Of a stretch of DNA of 64,000 bases, positions 23,831 through 35,631 are shown piece by piece. Under the pieces are notes generated by a model, which saw nothing but the letters and a program-made list of their open reading frames with translations, had not been told where the DNA came from and ran no database searches. This stretch comes from Neofusicoccum parvum (Eukaryota > Ascomycota > Dothideomycetes > Botryosphaeriales > Botryosphaeriaceae). The stretch covers positions 3,162,001-3,226,000 of the forward strand of contig CP087208.1 in assembly GCA_020912385.1 (NCBI GenBank), given 5' to 3'. Made by a program: the position numbers and the translations under genes. Within the stretch, counting starts at the first letter, position 1. Each line of letters begins with the position of its first letter.

Positions 23831-24368
23831 ATGGCATCCTCTCTTCCCGCCTTCCCGCGTTTCGTGTTCACAATCTTCGAGCCGATCTCTCTGTTTGTCA
23901 GCCCTCTCCTCTCCTCTCAATCTCTTCTGATATGAGTCCAGCGTCGCGGGATTCTTGGGACCTTTGCTTTCTCCGCAATTCTTCGCGTCTTCCCAGCTGT
24001 CAATGAGCAAAGCCGCAGCTGAAGCCCACGTGCTGTCCCCGACTGAGCATGTTCTGGCCCTCCAGCTCGGAAATGCTTATCTTCTGCTGGGATTCCTGGG
24101 AGTCTTCATCCTCAACACGACTCTGGACCTTCCAACCGTGAACGCCTACCTAGCTGCCTTGTGGCTCGGCGACATTGGCCATGTGCTCATCACGGCGTGG
24201 GGGTTGGGACTGCAGGGAACGCTGAACTTCTTGAGCTGGAACGCCGTTACCTGGGGCAACATTGGCGTCACGCTGGCGCTGTTCGCCGTTAGGAGCCTGT
24301 ACTTCCTTGGCTTCTTCGACAAGCCGAAGGGCGGCGCGAAGGGCGCTGGAAAGAGCAAGAAGACGTAG
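23831..24368 (+). CDS. small polytopic membrane protein (fungal DUF7704-like)
   Basis: Two exons (23831-23892 and 23942-24368) with a 49-nt intron (donor GTTTGT, acceptor TCCAG) encode 162 residues. The sequence begins MASSLPAFPRFVFTIFEPIS, then LVAGFLGPLLSPQFFA. It has about four hydrophobic segments: the N-terminal one, AYLLLGFLGVFILNTTL, YLAALWLGDIGHVLITAWG and NIGVTLALFAVRSLYFLGFF. It ends in a Lys/Gly-rich tail (DKPKGGAKGAGKSKKT), which looks cytosolic. The N-terminal PRFxFTxxEPISLxAGFLG pattern and four-segment layout resemble a fungal family of unknown function that I recall as DUF7704. I could not confirm this by search. No function is claimed. Confidence 0.8.
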
Positions 24369-25260
24369 CTGAGGTTGGTATCTTGAGCAATTGGAAGGCG
24401 CAAGCGTCCGAATGGGATGTGGAATAGTAAGAATCAGAGGCTCTCCAAACTCCAATTACGCAATAACTAACGCAGTGCGCACAGAAGATTCAAGTGGCAT
24501 AATTGTATTCATAGCTCTATGCGCACATGCGCTGCAATCGAAGTCAAATTTCACCAAGCAGTCATCGAAGTGAGGATCGCATACGCCCTTCTGACGCGTA
24601 ACGTGAGCACGCGAGCCCACGCGCTTTCCGCCTCATTGGCGGGGTCTCCCGCTATCCTGAAATCCCTTAGCACGGTCTCGTCTGGGCTTCCTGCTCCATC
24701 CGGCAGCTGTAGCAGGCCCGGCGCGTGCAGGCTGGGCAGCTGTGCCTTCTGAAATGGAGATCCATCAAGGTGACCCTGCAGCAGCGGACCGCATCCGCGG
24801 GGGCTTTTCCACGTGCGCACTAATCTAGGTGAGGAAGACAATTGATGTGAGGCTGCTTGAGGCCATGCTTCGTGAAGTGAGGTCGCCGCCAAAGAACACA
24901 CCCCGCTAGCGCACCTATTTAAACCTCCTCCACACCCTGTCACCCACTCTTTTCCTCTCCACCACACTCTCTCTTTCGCGGCAAGACGCTGGTCTCTTCA
25001 GTTCAATCGCTGAACCATCCAGCTCAGAGTCAGGTCTTCGCTACCACGTGCTGGCACTCCTTCACAACTCCACTTGCACATTGCACTGCGTCGTCGCTGG
25101 CAACCTCACATCGTAAGTAAGTCCACTCGAACTGAAAATTCGGCGCGTTCACACTCAGCACTTGACGAAGCTCTCACAGCCACCTACTCCTCTTGCGTTG
25201 TTTCCACTGACATTTCGACCTCACAGAGTACCAGCTCTCGTGGAGTAGCGCGCCTCCAAC
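24369..25260. promoter_or_regulatory. intergenic; promoter and leader of the RRM gene
   Basis: No supported gene. A TATA-like element (TATTTAAA, 24916-24923) lies 338 bp upstream of the RRM-gene start. It is followed by a pyrimidine-rich stretch, suggesting a long 5' leader. The promoter call is an inference from these motifs. Confidence 0.4.
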
Positions 25261-27890
25261 ATGGATCCCGTCACTCCTCCTCGTGTTGTCAAGCGGTCTT
25301 CGCACCGCCGCACCAAGTCAACCCCCGACTGCGGCTCAGTTGGCGGTTCCGGTGACGAGACTTGCCTTACGTCACCCATTAGCCCACTGGACTGCTGCAC
25401 TGTCCGCGGAGGCGTCACCATCCCGGCCACGCCTGTCTCGCCGCCCTCGGGTACATCACTTAGTCACCATCCTTCTCCACCCTTACCCATCACACCCTCT
25501 CTTCTCACTTGCCATATTCATGCTCTACCAATCCCCCATACAGACTTCTTGCTTGCTAACCCAGCCCACAGTCATCAATGGTTCAGACAATGGGCGCTTC
25601 AATAGCTCAGCTGTAGGATCGCCTGATGCCCTCAACGAGCCCATTATCTACGACTTCCAGATCTTCTTGGAAGACCCCCGTGAGATTTCAACTCCTCAGG
25701 AGCCTGCCAACAGTGGCAACGAAGACTCGATCTCGGAATCTCTCAGGTTGAAGGTGAACAAGAAGAGGGACCAGCGCAAGCTTAAGCGCGCGAGCTTGCT
25801 GCCGGCGCATTCGGACCCCTCCGGTCTCCACTCCATGGTTGGCGGCCTTGAGATATCTATCAACAATGGTAAAGTCTCTTGGCTTCCAGAATCTCTTCAC
25901 GGCTAACTGAAACCAGACTTCATCAGCAGCAACCACGGAGATGACGTCTTCGCGTCTTCGTCTCGCCCTGGCTCAATGGGTAGCTCCTTCGCGACTGCAT
26001 CCAGCGTTGAGCGTCCTAGCACGCCGGACAAGGCCTTCGCCATCTCGTTCAGCCCCCCTCCTGTTGATGGTGATCACAAGTCTTCATCCAACCCTGAAGG
26101 CTCTGCCACTTCAGATGACGACATTACCGCTGAGAACGCCCAGGCTCGTCTTTCGCCTGATGCGTGCATCTTCGTTGCCAAGTGAGTATCCTTCCATCTT
26201 TGGCTCTTGCAGACTCTAAAATTTCTACGCAGTCTTCCAAAGGACAAGACCGACGCTGAGATCTTCGAGGCTCTGACGCGCGAATTCGAGAAGTATGGCA
26301 CATGCTACATCAAGATCAAGCGGGACCGTAGCATGCCTATCGCCTTCGTGCAGTACCGCGATCCCCAGGTTGCGGTCACGGTCCTTGAGCATGCTCCAGG
26401 CACCCTTATTCTCACTCGCAAGTGCCGTGTCGAGCGTGCCAAGGCTCCTCGTAAGTGGACTGTCCATTATTCGTATCAAGTCACCTTCGTTGTACTGATT
26501 CATTGCTGGCAGGCTGTCTGTACGTCTATCGCCGTGACGGAAAGCTGCCTTCGGAGAAGGAAGTTCTCAAGCTGCTGGCCAAGAGTGGCGAGCTTGACAA
26601 GGTGTGGGCGCCGACTGAGACTGAACTCGAGAAGTACGGACTGGCACCGGGCTTTTGCGTCCGCTTCAAGTTCTACCAGGACTCGGTTGAGGCGATCATG
26701 GTAGGTTCCTCGGCTTCTTGAAGATGGTACTCCGAACTGACTGCTTGCAGGTGCACCGTGGAGATGAGATGTACCATGTGGAATCGTTCCATGCGCCGGA
26801 CAAGATGAACCACGCAGTATTCGCTAGGGACTCGTATTTGATGGAGCCCAACCCTTCTTGCAGTGTCCCGAACTATAATGCGGGAATTCATCTCAACAGC
26901 GCGCTCTGGGTTGGCGAGCTTCCTCCCTCGATTACGAAGGCTGAACTCGCTCGTGTCTTCGGCGGACAGAAGCGTCTCATCACCCATATCGATTTGAGGA
27001 TCCGCTGGTCCCGTGGTGCGAGTAAGTTCATCACCCACTGTCTACACCCCTCTTCAGTCTCTTCATTTGTCTAAAGTTTACCAGAGTTTGAGAGCTACGC
27101 CATTGTGCGCTTCCTTGATCCTTATTCGGCTGTTGAAGCCGCTCGTGCTACGCACCGCAAGCTTCGCCTAATCACTGGCCATTCCGTTCGTATTGAATTC
27201 GCCTACAAGAGCTTCAGTCCCGGCTTCAAGGGCTTCCGGGGCAACCACAGCTCGTCTGGCAACGTCAATAGCCACCCCGGCTACGTTGGCCCTCCTTCGT
27301 TCTACGATGCGCACAACCAGATGGGAGCACCTGGCCCTTACAACCACGGTTCATTGCGCAGCTACAGCCAGGGCTCGTACGGAATGTCTAACGGAGGTAT
27401 AGATTCCAACAGCATGCACAGCTACCAGGGCAACATCGACTGCATGAACTTCTACACCAACGGTCAAGCCTCCGGCGCGCATACTCAGGCTCAGTTGTCT
27501 TCTCACCGTTGCTCGGGTGGTACTCTGCACCCAGTCTTCTCCACCCTCCAAGGCCACAGCGCTTCTTCCAGCCAGGCGCAGACCGGTGGTGGTTTCACTC
27601 TCATGAACCACCCCGCCCAGTACATCTCGCCCACCAGCTCTGTGGCGCAGGCCAACAATACGTTCCCTGTTGTCAACGGCACGGCGGCTCAAGTCAACGG
27701 CACTTACTCTGCTGTCAACGGAACTCTCAACGGAGTGGCCGCACAGATGAACGGCAACTACCCTCTCAACAACAACAACGGCTCTCAGATGAATGGCAAC
27801 TATCCTGCCAACAACACTGGTGCCCAGTTGAATGGTGCCTACCCGGCCAACACGTTCCAGGCCAGCCCACGCTTCTTCGCGAGGCCTTAG
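25261..27890 (+). CDS. multi-RRM RNA-binding protein with Asn/Gly-rich tail
   Basis: Seven exons (25261-25450, 25572-25868, 25917-26181, 26233-26450, 26513-26700, 26751-27021, 27085-27890) encode 744 residues. The first RRM is at about 244-323, with RNP2 CIFVANLPKD and an RNP1-like region PIAFVQYRDP. A degenerate RRM-like segment follows at about 324-390 (CLYVYRRDGKLPSEKEVLKL). A third RRM is at about 437-518 (ALWVGELPPSITKAELARVF, then ESYAIVRFLDP). The N terminus is Ser/Thr/Pro-rich. The C terminus (about 520-744) is rich in Asn, Gly, Ser, Gln and Tyr and contains repeated NGT/NGNYP units, typical of condensate-prone RNA-binding proteins. The RRM layout recalls yeast Rim4-type regulators, but I would not name an ortholog. 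Cytoplasmic mRNA regulation is inferred. Confidence 0.88.
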
Positions 27891-29412
27891 ACTGGCTCCC
27901 TTGCTCCCTTTTCAGTTCCATTAAGCCGGCCATGTTGCTCATTATGGTCGTTTCGCCAAGACGTCCCGGGCGTTACAAAGCGTTCAGCAAAGCTCCTTCG
28001 TCACTGCTTCATTCTGTTTCCGTACCGCTGTTACAACCTGATTGCATCTGGATGTAACTCACGGAAACCAGGAGTGGACTGACCGCCTCCTTTGTTGCAC
28101 TGTCTTCTCTGATATTGCTCCAGTCAGAGATTCTGTTTCCCCCAGCAACTGCAACCAACTTCTTTGCTCTCTACACTCGTGTGTTCATGACCTGCTTCAT
28201 GGACCATGCCCCTTCTCCTTCGTGTTTTTCAGTTCAGGGTGTACAACACAATCCCCTTCTCTCATGATTCAGTTCCCTAGTGGATACTGGTTCAAACCTT
28301 TGCTTTCTTTGCTGTCTTTCTTCTGCCATCGGGATGCGAGGCGTACAGGTATACCATGGGACGGTCAGGCCGGTAACGGAAGACCAACATGCGATGTGGT
28401 AAAGAATTATGTAAAGTAACAAGAAGACTTGGAAAGAACTCCTGACTCCCAATGTGATTTATGTCTTAGAGACGGTAGGCTGTCTTCCAGGAGGAAGGTT
28501 GGAAGCATATGAATCAAAGCGCAGATTCGCGGGAACAAGCACGGCAAACCCATTTGGCAGATAGCTTGCATCTACCATGGAGAGGTATTTGTTTCATCTA
28601 TGAGAAGTTTTCTCCAAGAGCTAACCGTGCTAAAGGGAGCTGCAGCAGCTGACGCATTTGTTAAGCGGCGGGATACGTGCAGATGGATTCTGGCGTCGAG
28701 CTCGACTAACAGGCACAACCACGTGGATCGTTGACGTCTTCTTCCGGGCGCAATAGCTCATCGGGTTGTATACCGAAGCTATTTGTGGGAATGTCTCGAC
28801 TTCCACTGGCCAAAGCAAGCGTGCCTATTTAGGTGCTGTATTTTCTTTTCGCAAGCTGTCGGCTGCAACATCCTTTCGTTTAAATATCCTACGCCTTAGC
28901 TAACCAAAGGGATACTGTAGCAGCCTCTTTCGCTAGCTGCTAGCTGCAGCACCAGTGCACAAAAAACAACCTCGTGAGACTTCAGTCTCGCGTGACTCGC
29001 AGACGAAAAAAGCAAAGCCTTATCCCGCATAGAGAATTGATTGTATGTGCAGGCCTTGCGAAGGAAATTCGACCTAAGGAATTCAAAGGCTTCATAGATC
29101 GAGAACATCGTGGACCCAAGCTGCGGAGGCAGGAGCAGCTACAGGAAGAACTGAAGGAGCATGGAGATAGGCAAGACACGATATCACGCGCATGATGCGT
29201 GAGAAGAGGATGTGCGGACTTATTGCCGAAAACGGGCTAGGGAGGGCGCTCGGGTGGCGCGAGATCGGGTGGGCTTGCGGCCAAATAAAATCTCACCGCG
29301 GGGCCTTCGAGAGTACATTCCGCGCCCTTTCTTCCTCTCCTGCACGCAACAGCAAGCATATTTCCTACGTGTGCTTTCTTCTGGCTCGCGAACCAACCAG
29401 GCTTCTGTTGAC
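27891..29412. other. intergenic, 1.5 kb
   Basis: This is the 3' flank of the RRM gene and the upstream region of the permease gene. Short frames on both strands show no recognisable features. I see no supported gene. Confidence 0.5.
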
Positions 29413-32090
29413 ATGGGTGTCCCGTCATTCGCGGCGTCGAACGCCATCATTTACCTCACATACGGAGCCTTCCTGTAAGCCTTTTCGTCGTGTTTGAGGC
29501 GAATGAGCGGTGGACACGGGCAGACTGACCTTTCTGTACTTGCGCGCAGGATATGCGGTGTTTTTGTGGCTTGGAAGCTCCGCCATCAGTCCAAAACGGA
29601 CTACCTGTCCAGCAACCGGACACAGAAGGGTCAGAACAACAGGCGCTATCTTTCCTTTTGACCGGAAATTCGGTCAACAGCGGCGGCGCTTTGGTCTTAT
29701 TTTTCTTGTTCTCCAGGCCTGCCGCTCTGATTGCAATCTACTAACCTGTCGGAATGCAGCGATCCCACTCGCCCTGAACTTCATAGCTTCGGGTGAGTGA
29801 TGCACCGGCGACCTGAATGCGTTTCTGCATTTCGATCCCAGCGTCCCCACCATCCAGCGGCAGCAACGCTCCTCTCATCCGCGGTCAATACGAGGCCATT
29901 TCAGGTACAGTATGCGTCCGGCTCGGGGTGAAAACCCGGCGCCGTTGAAGACTGCCGACCGATCAAGAGGTTTTCGAACTGTCTGAAAAGGACAGATCTT
30001 ACCAGGTTCGTATTACAGATCGATTCTTCGCAGAGGCAAAATCCGCTGGTGTCCTTCTTCACATCACCATCTGGGGAAACGATCCTCATGGCCGATGGCA
30101 AGCCGGAATTTCGGGATTCGATTGCGATTTCGCGGCATCTCTCTTCCGCCTAAACGGGTCTTGGCAAGAGAATTCCGCACTGCAGATTATCCACGCCGCT
30201 AGCCATCGGTGAGTAGTGTACCACACGCCTATTATAGCGGGGTAGTGGTGTGGAGAGGTCCCAGCTGGACAACCCCCTGTGCGGCTTCACTACGGGCGCC
30301 GAGTCGAGCGGAGGACACCCGCGATGTCCAACCTTTTCTTCCGCCAAGCTCCTACATAGGTAGCTTGGCTGGGAATCAAAAGAGACATTGCGGCCTCTTG
30401 CTAGGACGAAGCTGAGAAGTACCGTTTAAACTCGATCAAGATAATACTTGCGTGAGGAATGTGCTGCCGCTGATAACCCCTCCATCATCCCCCCCTGCTC
30501 CGTCGTTCATTTAGCTGACCTAGGCTTTCTTTCTTTCGCGGTTGAACAGCTCTCGGTTCTGGAATCCTGTTCACGTATCCAGAGATCGCGACGATCGCTG
30601 GTGTTCAGGGTCTCGTCGTGTACGCACTGTCGTCCGGCTTGCCGCTCCTCATTTTCGGCTACTTGGGCCCGATTATCAGACGCAAGTGTCCGGAGGGCTT
30701 CGTGCTCACTGAGTGGACGAGGCAGCGGTATGGCACCGTTGCGGCTCTGTTTCTCAGTCTGATGACGTAAGTTTGTGGAGAGAGTCCACGGGAGCTTTAG
30801 GGCTGATCAGACAACAGCCTCATCACGCTTTTCTTGTACATGGTTGCGGAGCTATCTGCACTGCAGCAGATTGTCACTGCTCTGACTGGTCTCGACGGGC
30901 TTCCCGCGGTCATCGTTGAGTGCGCCGTCACTACAATCTATACATGTACATACAACCGCCCTGCCCCACTGCCCGCAGAACTCAACACTAAACATTGCCC
31001 AGCTCTCGGCGGCTTCAAGGTCTCCTTCGTGACCGACAACATCCAAGGCGTCATGGTCCTGGGCCTCATCATCATCGGCGTCATCACCGTCGGCGTCGAA
31101 ACACACATCGACCGCTCGCTGATCGACTCGTCCGGCTACCTCGAATCGTCGCTGCTGGGCTGGCAGCTCATCTACATCCTCCCGGTCGCGATCCTGACCA
31201 ACGACTTCTTCATCTCCGGCTTCTGGCTGCGCACCTTCGCGTCCCGCACCGACCGCGACCTGCGCATCGGCACCACCATCGCCACCGTCGTCGTCACCAT
31301 CATCCTCACGCTCGTCGGCTGCACGGGGCTGCTCGCCGCGTGGTCGGGCGTGTGGCCGGGCGACCCGCCGCAGGAGGGCTCCATCGCCTTCTTCACGCTC
31401 CTCGCGACGCTGCCGGCGTGGGTGGTCGGCATCGTGCTGGTCATGGTGGTGGCGCTCAGCACCGCGGCGTTCGACTCGTTCCAGTCGGCCATGGTGTCGA
31501 CCGGGTCCAACGACCTGTTCCGCAACGCGCTGCCGCTGTGGTGCATCCGCGCCGCCGTCGTCGCCGCCATCGTGCCCGTCGTCGTCGTCGCCCTGCGCTC
31601 GCCCTCCGTCCTCCAGGTCTACCTCATCTCCGACCTCGTCTCGGCCAGCCTGGTCCCCGTCCTGGTCGTCGGCCTGTGCGACGCCTGCTGGTGGTGGTCC
31701 GGCGCGGAGGTCGTCGTCGGCGGCCTCGGCGGCATCTTCACCGTCTTCCTCTTCGGCACCGTCTACTACTGCAACGCCAGGGACGGTGGCAGGCTGATCC
31801 TCCTGGAGAACGGCCTGTACGGCGACGACTGGAGCGCGTTTGGCGCGTTCGTCGCGGCGCCTGTCGGTGCGCTGCTGTGGGCTGGCGCCGCGTGGTGCCT
31901 GAGAATCGGGGCCGCGTGGGTGGTCGCGAGGGTTAAGGGGACGCGGTTTGCGGCGCTGGATCGGCCGGTGTTGAGGAGGGAGGAGAGTGAGGAGAGGAGG
32001 AGCTTGGGAGATGGGGTTAGGGATGCTGAGGGGTATGGTGGTGTTGCGAGGGTGGAGGCAGAGCCGGGGAAGGGGGGGAGGTTCGTTTAA
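29413..32090 (+). CDS. sodium:solute symporter family permease (urea-transporter-like)
   Basis: Six exons (29413-29474, 29550-29629, 29760-29792, 30550-30766, 30818-30945, 31003-32090) encode 535 residues. The N terminus is extracellular-looking, then ICGVFVAWKLR starts the first helix. Family marks are DYLSSNRTQ, PLALNFIASALGSGILFTYP and FVLTEWTRQRYG. They continue with ITLFLYMVAELSALQQIVTA, VVECAVTTIYTSLGGFK-like residues, and VSFVTDNIQGVMVLGL. About twelve hydrophobic helices follow to residue about 485, then a charged cytosolic tail. This matches the SSS/Dur3-related permeases of fungi at the plasma membrane. The substrate cannot be read from sequence; urea or polyamines are possible. The third intron is 757 nt, far longer than any other here, but the conserved stretch NFIAS-ALGSGIL spans it exactly. 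Confidence 0.87.
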
Positions 32091-33323
32091 GGAGGGAGTA
32101 AAGGGGCTCAAGTACTTGAGGTAGTTAAAGGAAGGGAGAGGGGAGGCGGGAAGTTGTTCCTGAGGGTGTGAGAGAAGAGAAGGGAGTGTTGTGCGGGTAT
32201 GGGAGTAGCAGGCAAGGCGAGGCCAGGGGATGAGAAGAGAGGATCTGAGTGACTGTTGGTCGTAGCTTTTGGAGAGAAGGTGTTCTAGAGACGTCGCGCA
32301 AGCCCGTGTTGACGAGACATGGATACATGGGTGTTATAAAGGTGTCACAAAGGAGGCATGCTGGTAGATCATCAAAGCAGCGTCTGTGTATAATGCATAG
32401 ACGCTTGTCCAGTTACCATTTTCTAACCGTTTGTGTTGTCTGAACCACTGTTCTCGACGGACGCAAAACAAGCAAGTGGGCCCACGGGGCAGCGAGCAGA
32501 GACGTGTTACGGCAGCGCTCACCGCCAGAAGCCATGCTATCGTGACCCTTGGGGTAGGGGTTTGTACTTGGGGCTAATGATACAGTATGGACTCGCTACT
32601 CGTGGGTGGTTAAAGTGCATCAGCCTATGCCCTACAAGCCCGCACTCACGAACTACATAGTCAATCTCAGTCTCGCTCGGGCCGTATAAGTGATTCATTT
32701 TTTGCCCTTTTCATCGTTGGCAAGTTCGTGCCCGGCTGCTGCTTGGCTTTCTCCTTTCATCTGGTCGCTTTCGCCCACTGCATTCTCACACCATCCTTCC
32801 CGAGCTTATAGTACCCTTTCTAACCAATCATCCCTCAGTCATCGACCATGTACTTATATATCTCAAATAGGATCACGGTAATCGGCATCGAGCTGACCAC
32901 TCTCACTGCCCTTACCGCCATCACAGTTTCCTACAAGAGTTGGCGCATACAGCGCGCTTCCCAAGGTAAACGTTCATGAGGGAGATTAAGCCACGCCAGA
33001 ATTAACTAAATGTTCCCATAAGTCTCCGGAGCTGTAGGATGTCTTAATGTCCAGGTCCTACGCAACCGTGCGACTGTCCGCATGCATTTAGCTAGCAGTC
33101 CATGTCATAATCACATCCGTGCGGAGTCCGCGCAATCCTTAAACCACCTGCATGCCAAAACAACACCTTCGTACATCTTCGAACACGTCAGAGAAATTTG
33201 AATATGGGGACTAGGCATTCCAATGTCACGTTGCTGTGCACATGGAGTATTTGTTCAGATTGAATCAAGGGTTAAACGGAAGTTACGCTTTTCACCCAAC
33301 ATACTTCTCCCGCATCTACAACC
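32091..33323. other. intergenic, convergent 3' flanks with one small candidate frame
   Basis: This lies between the permease (+) and ADE1 (-) stops. It contains the small frame at 32848-32979 and nothing else that I can support. Confidence 0.45.
32848..32979 (+). CDS. possible 43-residue single-helix protein or first exon
   Basis: A 44-codon frame starts at an ATG in good context (gaccATG). It encodes MYLYISNRITVIGIELTTLT, then ALTAITVSYKSWRIQRASQ and a stop, giving one hydrophobic helix and a basic tail. A GTAAAC donor-like site near the end (cccaag/gtaaac) could instead make it the first exon of an unrecognised gene. A pyrimidine-rich leader precedes it. No homology is recognised, and chance is possible at this length. 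Confidence 0.25.
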   Translation: MYLYISNRITVIGIELTTLTALTAITVSYKSWRIQRASQGKRS

Positions 33324-34716
33324 TCAAGCCGCCCCACCCTTCCACTTCTCCCCCGTCAACCGCTCATACGCCTCCACATACCGCTCCCTCGTCCCCTGCA
33401 CCAGCTCCTCCGGCATCGCCACGTCCTCCTTCCCCTTCAGCCCATTCTTCGTCAACCAATCCCGCAGGAACTGCTTGTCGAAGCTCGCCTGGCCCTTGCC
33501 CACCTCATACGCATCGGCGGGCCAGAAGCGGCTGCTGTCGGGCGTCAGCACCTCATCGACGAGCACGACCTCCCTGTCGGGGTCTCGCGGGTCGAAGCCG
33601 AACTCGAACTTGGTGTCGGCGATGACGATGCCGTGGCGGCGGCCGTGCGCGGCGGCGGCGTTGTAGAGCGCGAGGGCCAGCTCCTCGATGCGCGCCGCGG
33701 CGCGGTCGCCGACGAGGGCGGCGGCGGCGGCGCGCGTGATGTTCTCGTCCTTGCCGCCGACCTCGGCCTTGGTCGACGGCGTGTAGATGGGCGCCGGCAG
33801 CTGCTGCGACTCCCGCAGCCCCGCCGGCGCCGCCTCGCCGTGGATCGTGCCGCTGCGCGTGTACTCGGCCCACGCGCTGCCCGTGATGTAGCCGCGCACG
33901 ATGGCTTCGATCGGGAAGATGGAGAGCCGCTTGACCGTCATGCTGCGGTTGGAGAGGGAGCTGATCTGCGCCGGGCTGAGCGTCGGCGAGGCCGCGGTGA
34001 TGGCCGGCGGGAGGTCCGAGGAGACGAAGTGCGTGCGGAGGTTGGGGATTTGCGTGGAGAGGTGGCGGAACCAGAAGGATGAGAGGGCCGTGAGGAGCGC
34101 GCCTTTCTCGGGGATGCCCTGCGGGAGTGGAGGTTAGTATGGTTTGCGGTGGATGGATCCTTTGAATAGAGAAGAGATAGATGTTCTCATTTGCCTGATT
34201 GAGGATCTCGGCAATGGCTACAAATGTTGCGAGATGCGAGAGATGATTTAAAGGAAGGCTGAAGACCAAAATACGGTATGAAGCAGAGGACGATAGCAGT
34301 GAGACTCGTGCAGGGAGGCCTTCAAAGCAGATATGAAACAGACAGTTTGCAGCAAATGAAAGATGGAAAGAAAGAGGGTATCTCGAAATTCTACTCGTTT
34401 ATAATGGCGAAGGAGCGGCAGAAGAGGAGAAGCAGCCAAAAGAGGCAAGAAAAAAAAAGGAATAAACAGAATGAAGAGGTCGAATTGGAAAAGACAGACG
34501 GGCAATTGAGCGTCAGAAACGAGAGTGAGCACAGAGCGTACTTACATTTTTCATAATCACGTCGTAAGCGCTGATGCGGTCCGTGGCCACAAACAGCAGC
34601 GTCTTGTCGTCAATCTCATAGACATCGCGCACCTTGCCGCGCGCCAGCAGCTTGAAGCCGTGGTCCTCCAGGTTGGTGGACACAACCGCAGTGGTGAGCG
34701 GGTTCGTCGACGACAT
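33324..34716 (-). CDS. ADE1: phosphoribosylaminoimidazole-succinocarboxamide synthase (SAICAR synthetase)
   Basis: Two exons on the minus strand (34716-34546 and 34118-33324) encode 321 residues. The enzyme joins aspartate to CAIR using ATP in de novo purine synthesis. Marks are [15 protein letters not shown] (nucleotide-binding N terminus), [14 protein letters not shown], then [17 protein letters not shown]. They continue with [34 protein letters not shown] (SAICAR signature) and [17 protein letters not shown]. The single intron is 427 nt (GTAAGT to CGCAG), long for this window. The length agrees with fungal Ade1 (about 300-310 residues). The start at 34716 follows an A at -3 (aaacATG). Confidence 0.96.
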
Positions 34717-35631
34717 GTTTGGCTTATTGATCGAGACGAGGGAAAACTTGGTCTGGTCGGGCGATGAGGGTTGACTCAGAGCGGAGGTGACGATGGGCGA
34801 GAGAAAATCTTCGGCTATATGGCGGCCACCTTTTAAACTCGCCGCCTGGCCGGGTGAGATGGGAACGAGGTGGAGTTGAGGACAGCCGTGCGGATGGCGA
34901 CAGCTGGCAAGGTCCGTGAGCTGGATTCCGGAGACCGGCAGGGAGTCTGCGCTGTTGCTGCACGAGAGGACGTGGCTGCCGGGTCGCACGCAGAAGTTGG
35001 CGTCCCAGCAAACGCGTCGCGCCGTTGACTCGGGGCTCCCGAGCTTTTTTCTTGCGGCGACAGGGAACTCCTCCCTTTCTGCGAGCGTCTGATTCTGGTT
35101 TGATGCCTGCTGGGAAACGGGCTCCGTTTTCTGAAGGATGATGTGATGCTGCTCGCTACTTGCTGCTGCACGAAATCTTTTCCATCGAGAGCGTCCCGCG
35201 ATGACGCAAGGCCGAGCAAGCGCGCTTTCTCAGAACCACCCATCCAATGAACTCTGCTCACTCGCCATCTTCCGTGATTAGATTTTTGATTTGAGATATA
35301 TCGCCAACCTGAAAGCACCACGCGACGCCTTCAGGTGAGTAGAGCTTTTAATGTACATCATCAGAGCCATATGCAATCGATATCGAACGCAGTGTACCTG
35401 AATCAACCTCTCCACATCGTCCTAATCCTCGTACAACCGGATATCAGTGCGACACAACCCATCCGCGCGTGAAAGCGCTATGACCAAATCTTCCTGTACA
35501 CCAGAGCGGAGCAAGAACCCTGAACATACCCGATACAACGCCGCCCAATGTTCTCTCTCCCCGTATGCCCTATGGTTGTAAAATTACAAAATAATAACGC
35601 CTTTTTGTTTGTCACAAGCACAGCGTCTCTC
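34717..35631. other. intergenic: ADE1 upstream, RIM2 3' flank
   Basis: This is 915 bp between two minus-strand genes. Frames here are short and unsupported. The ADE1-proximal end is its promoter and leader. Confidence 0.5.

Noticed and set aside
30852..32111. 419-codon open frame on the minus strand, antisense to the permease
   Set aside because: It is the shadow of the GC-rich last exon of the SSS gene. Its product is Asp/Glu/Arg/Gln repeats with no fold features.
33553..34269. Long minus-strand frame overlapping ADE1 exon 2 in another frame
   Set aside because: His/Arg/Pro-rich shadow of the real SAICAR synthetase frame.
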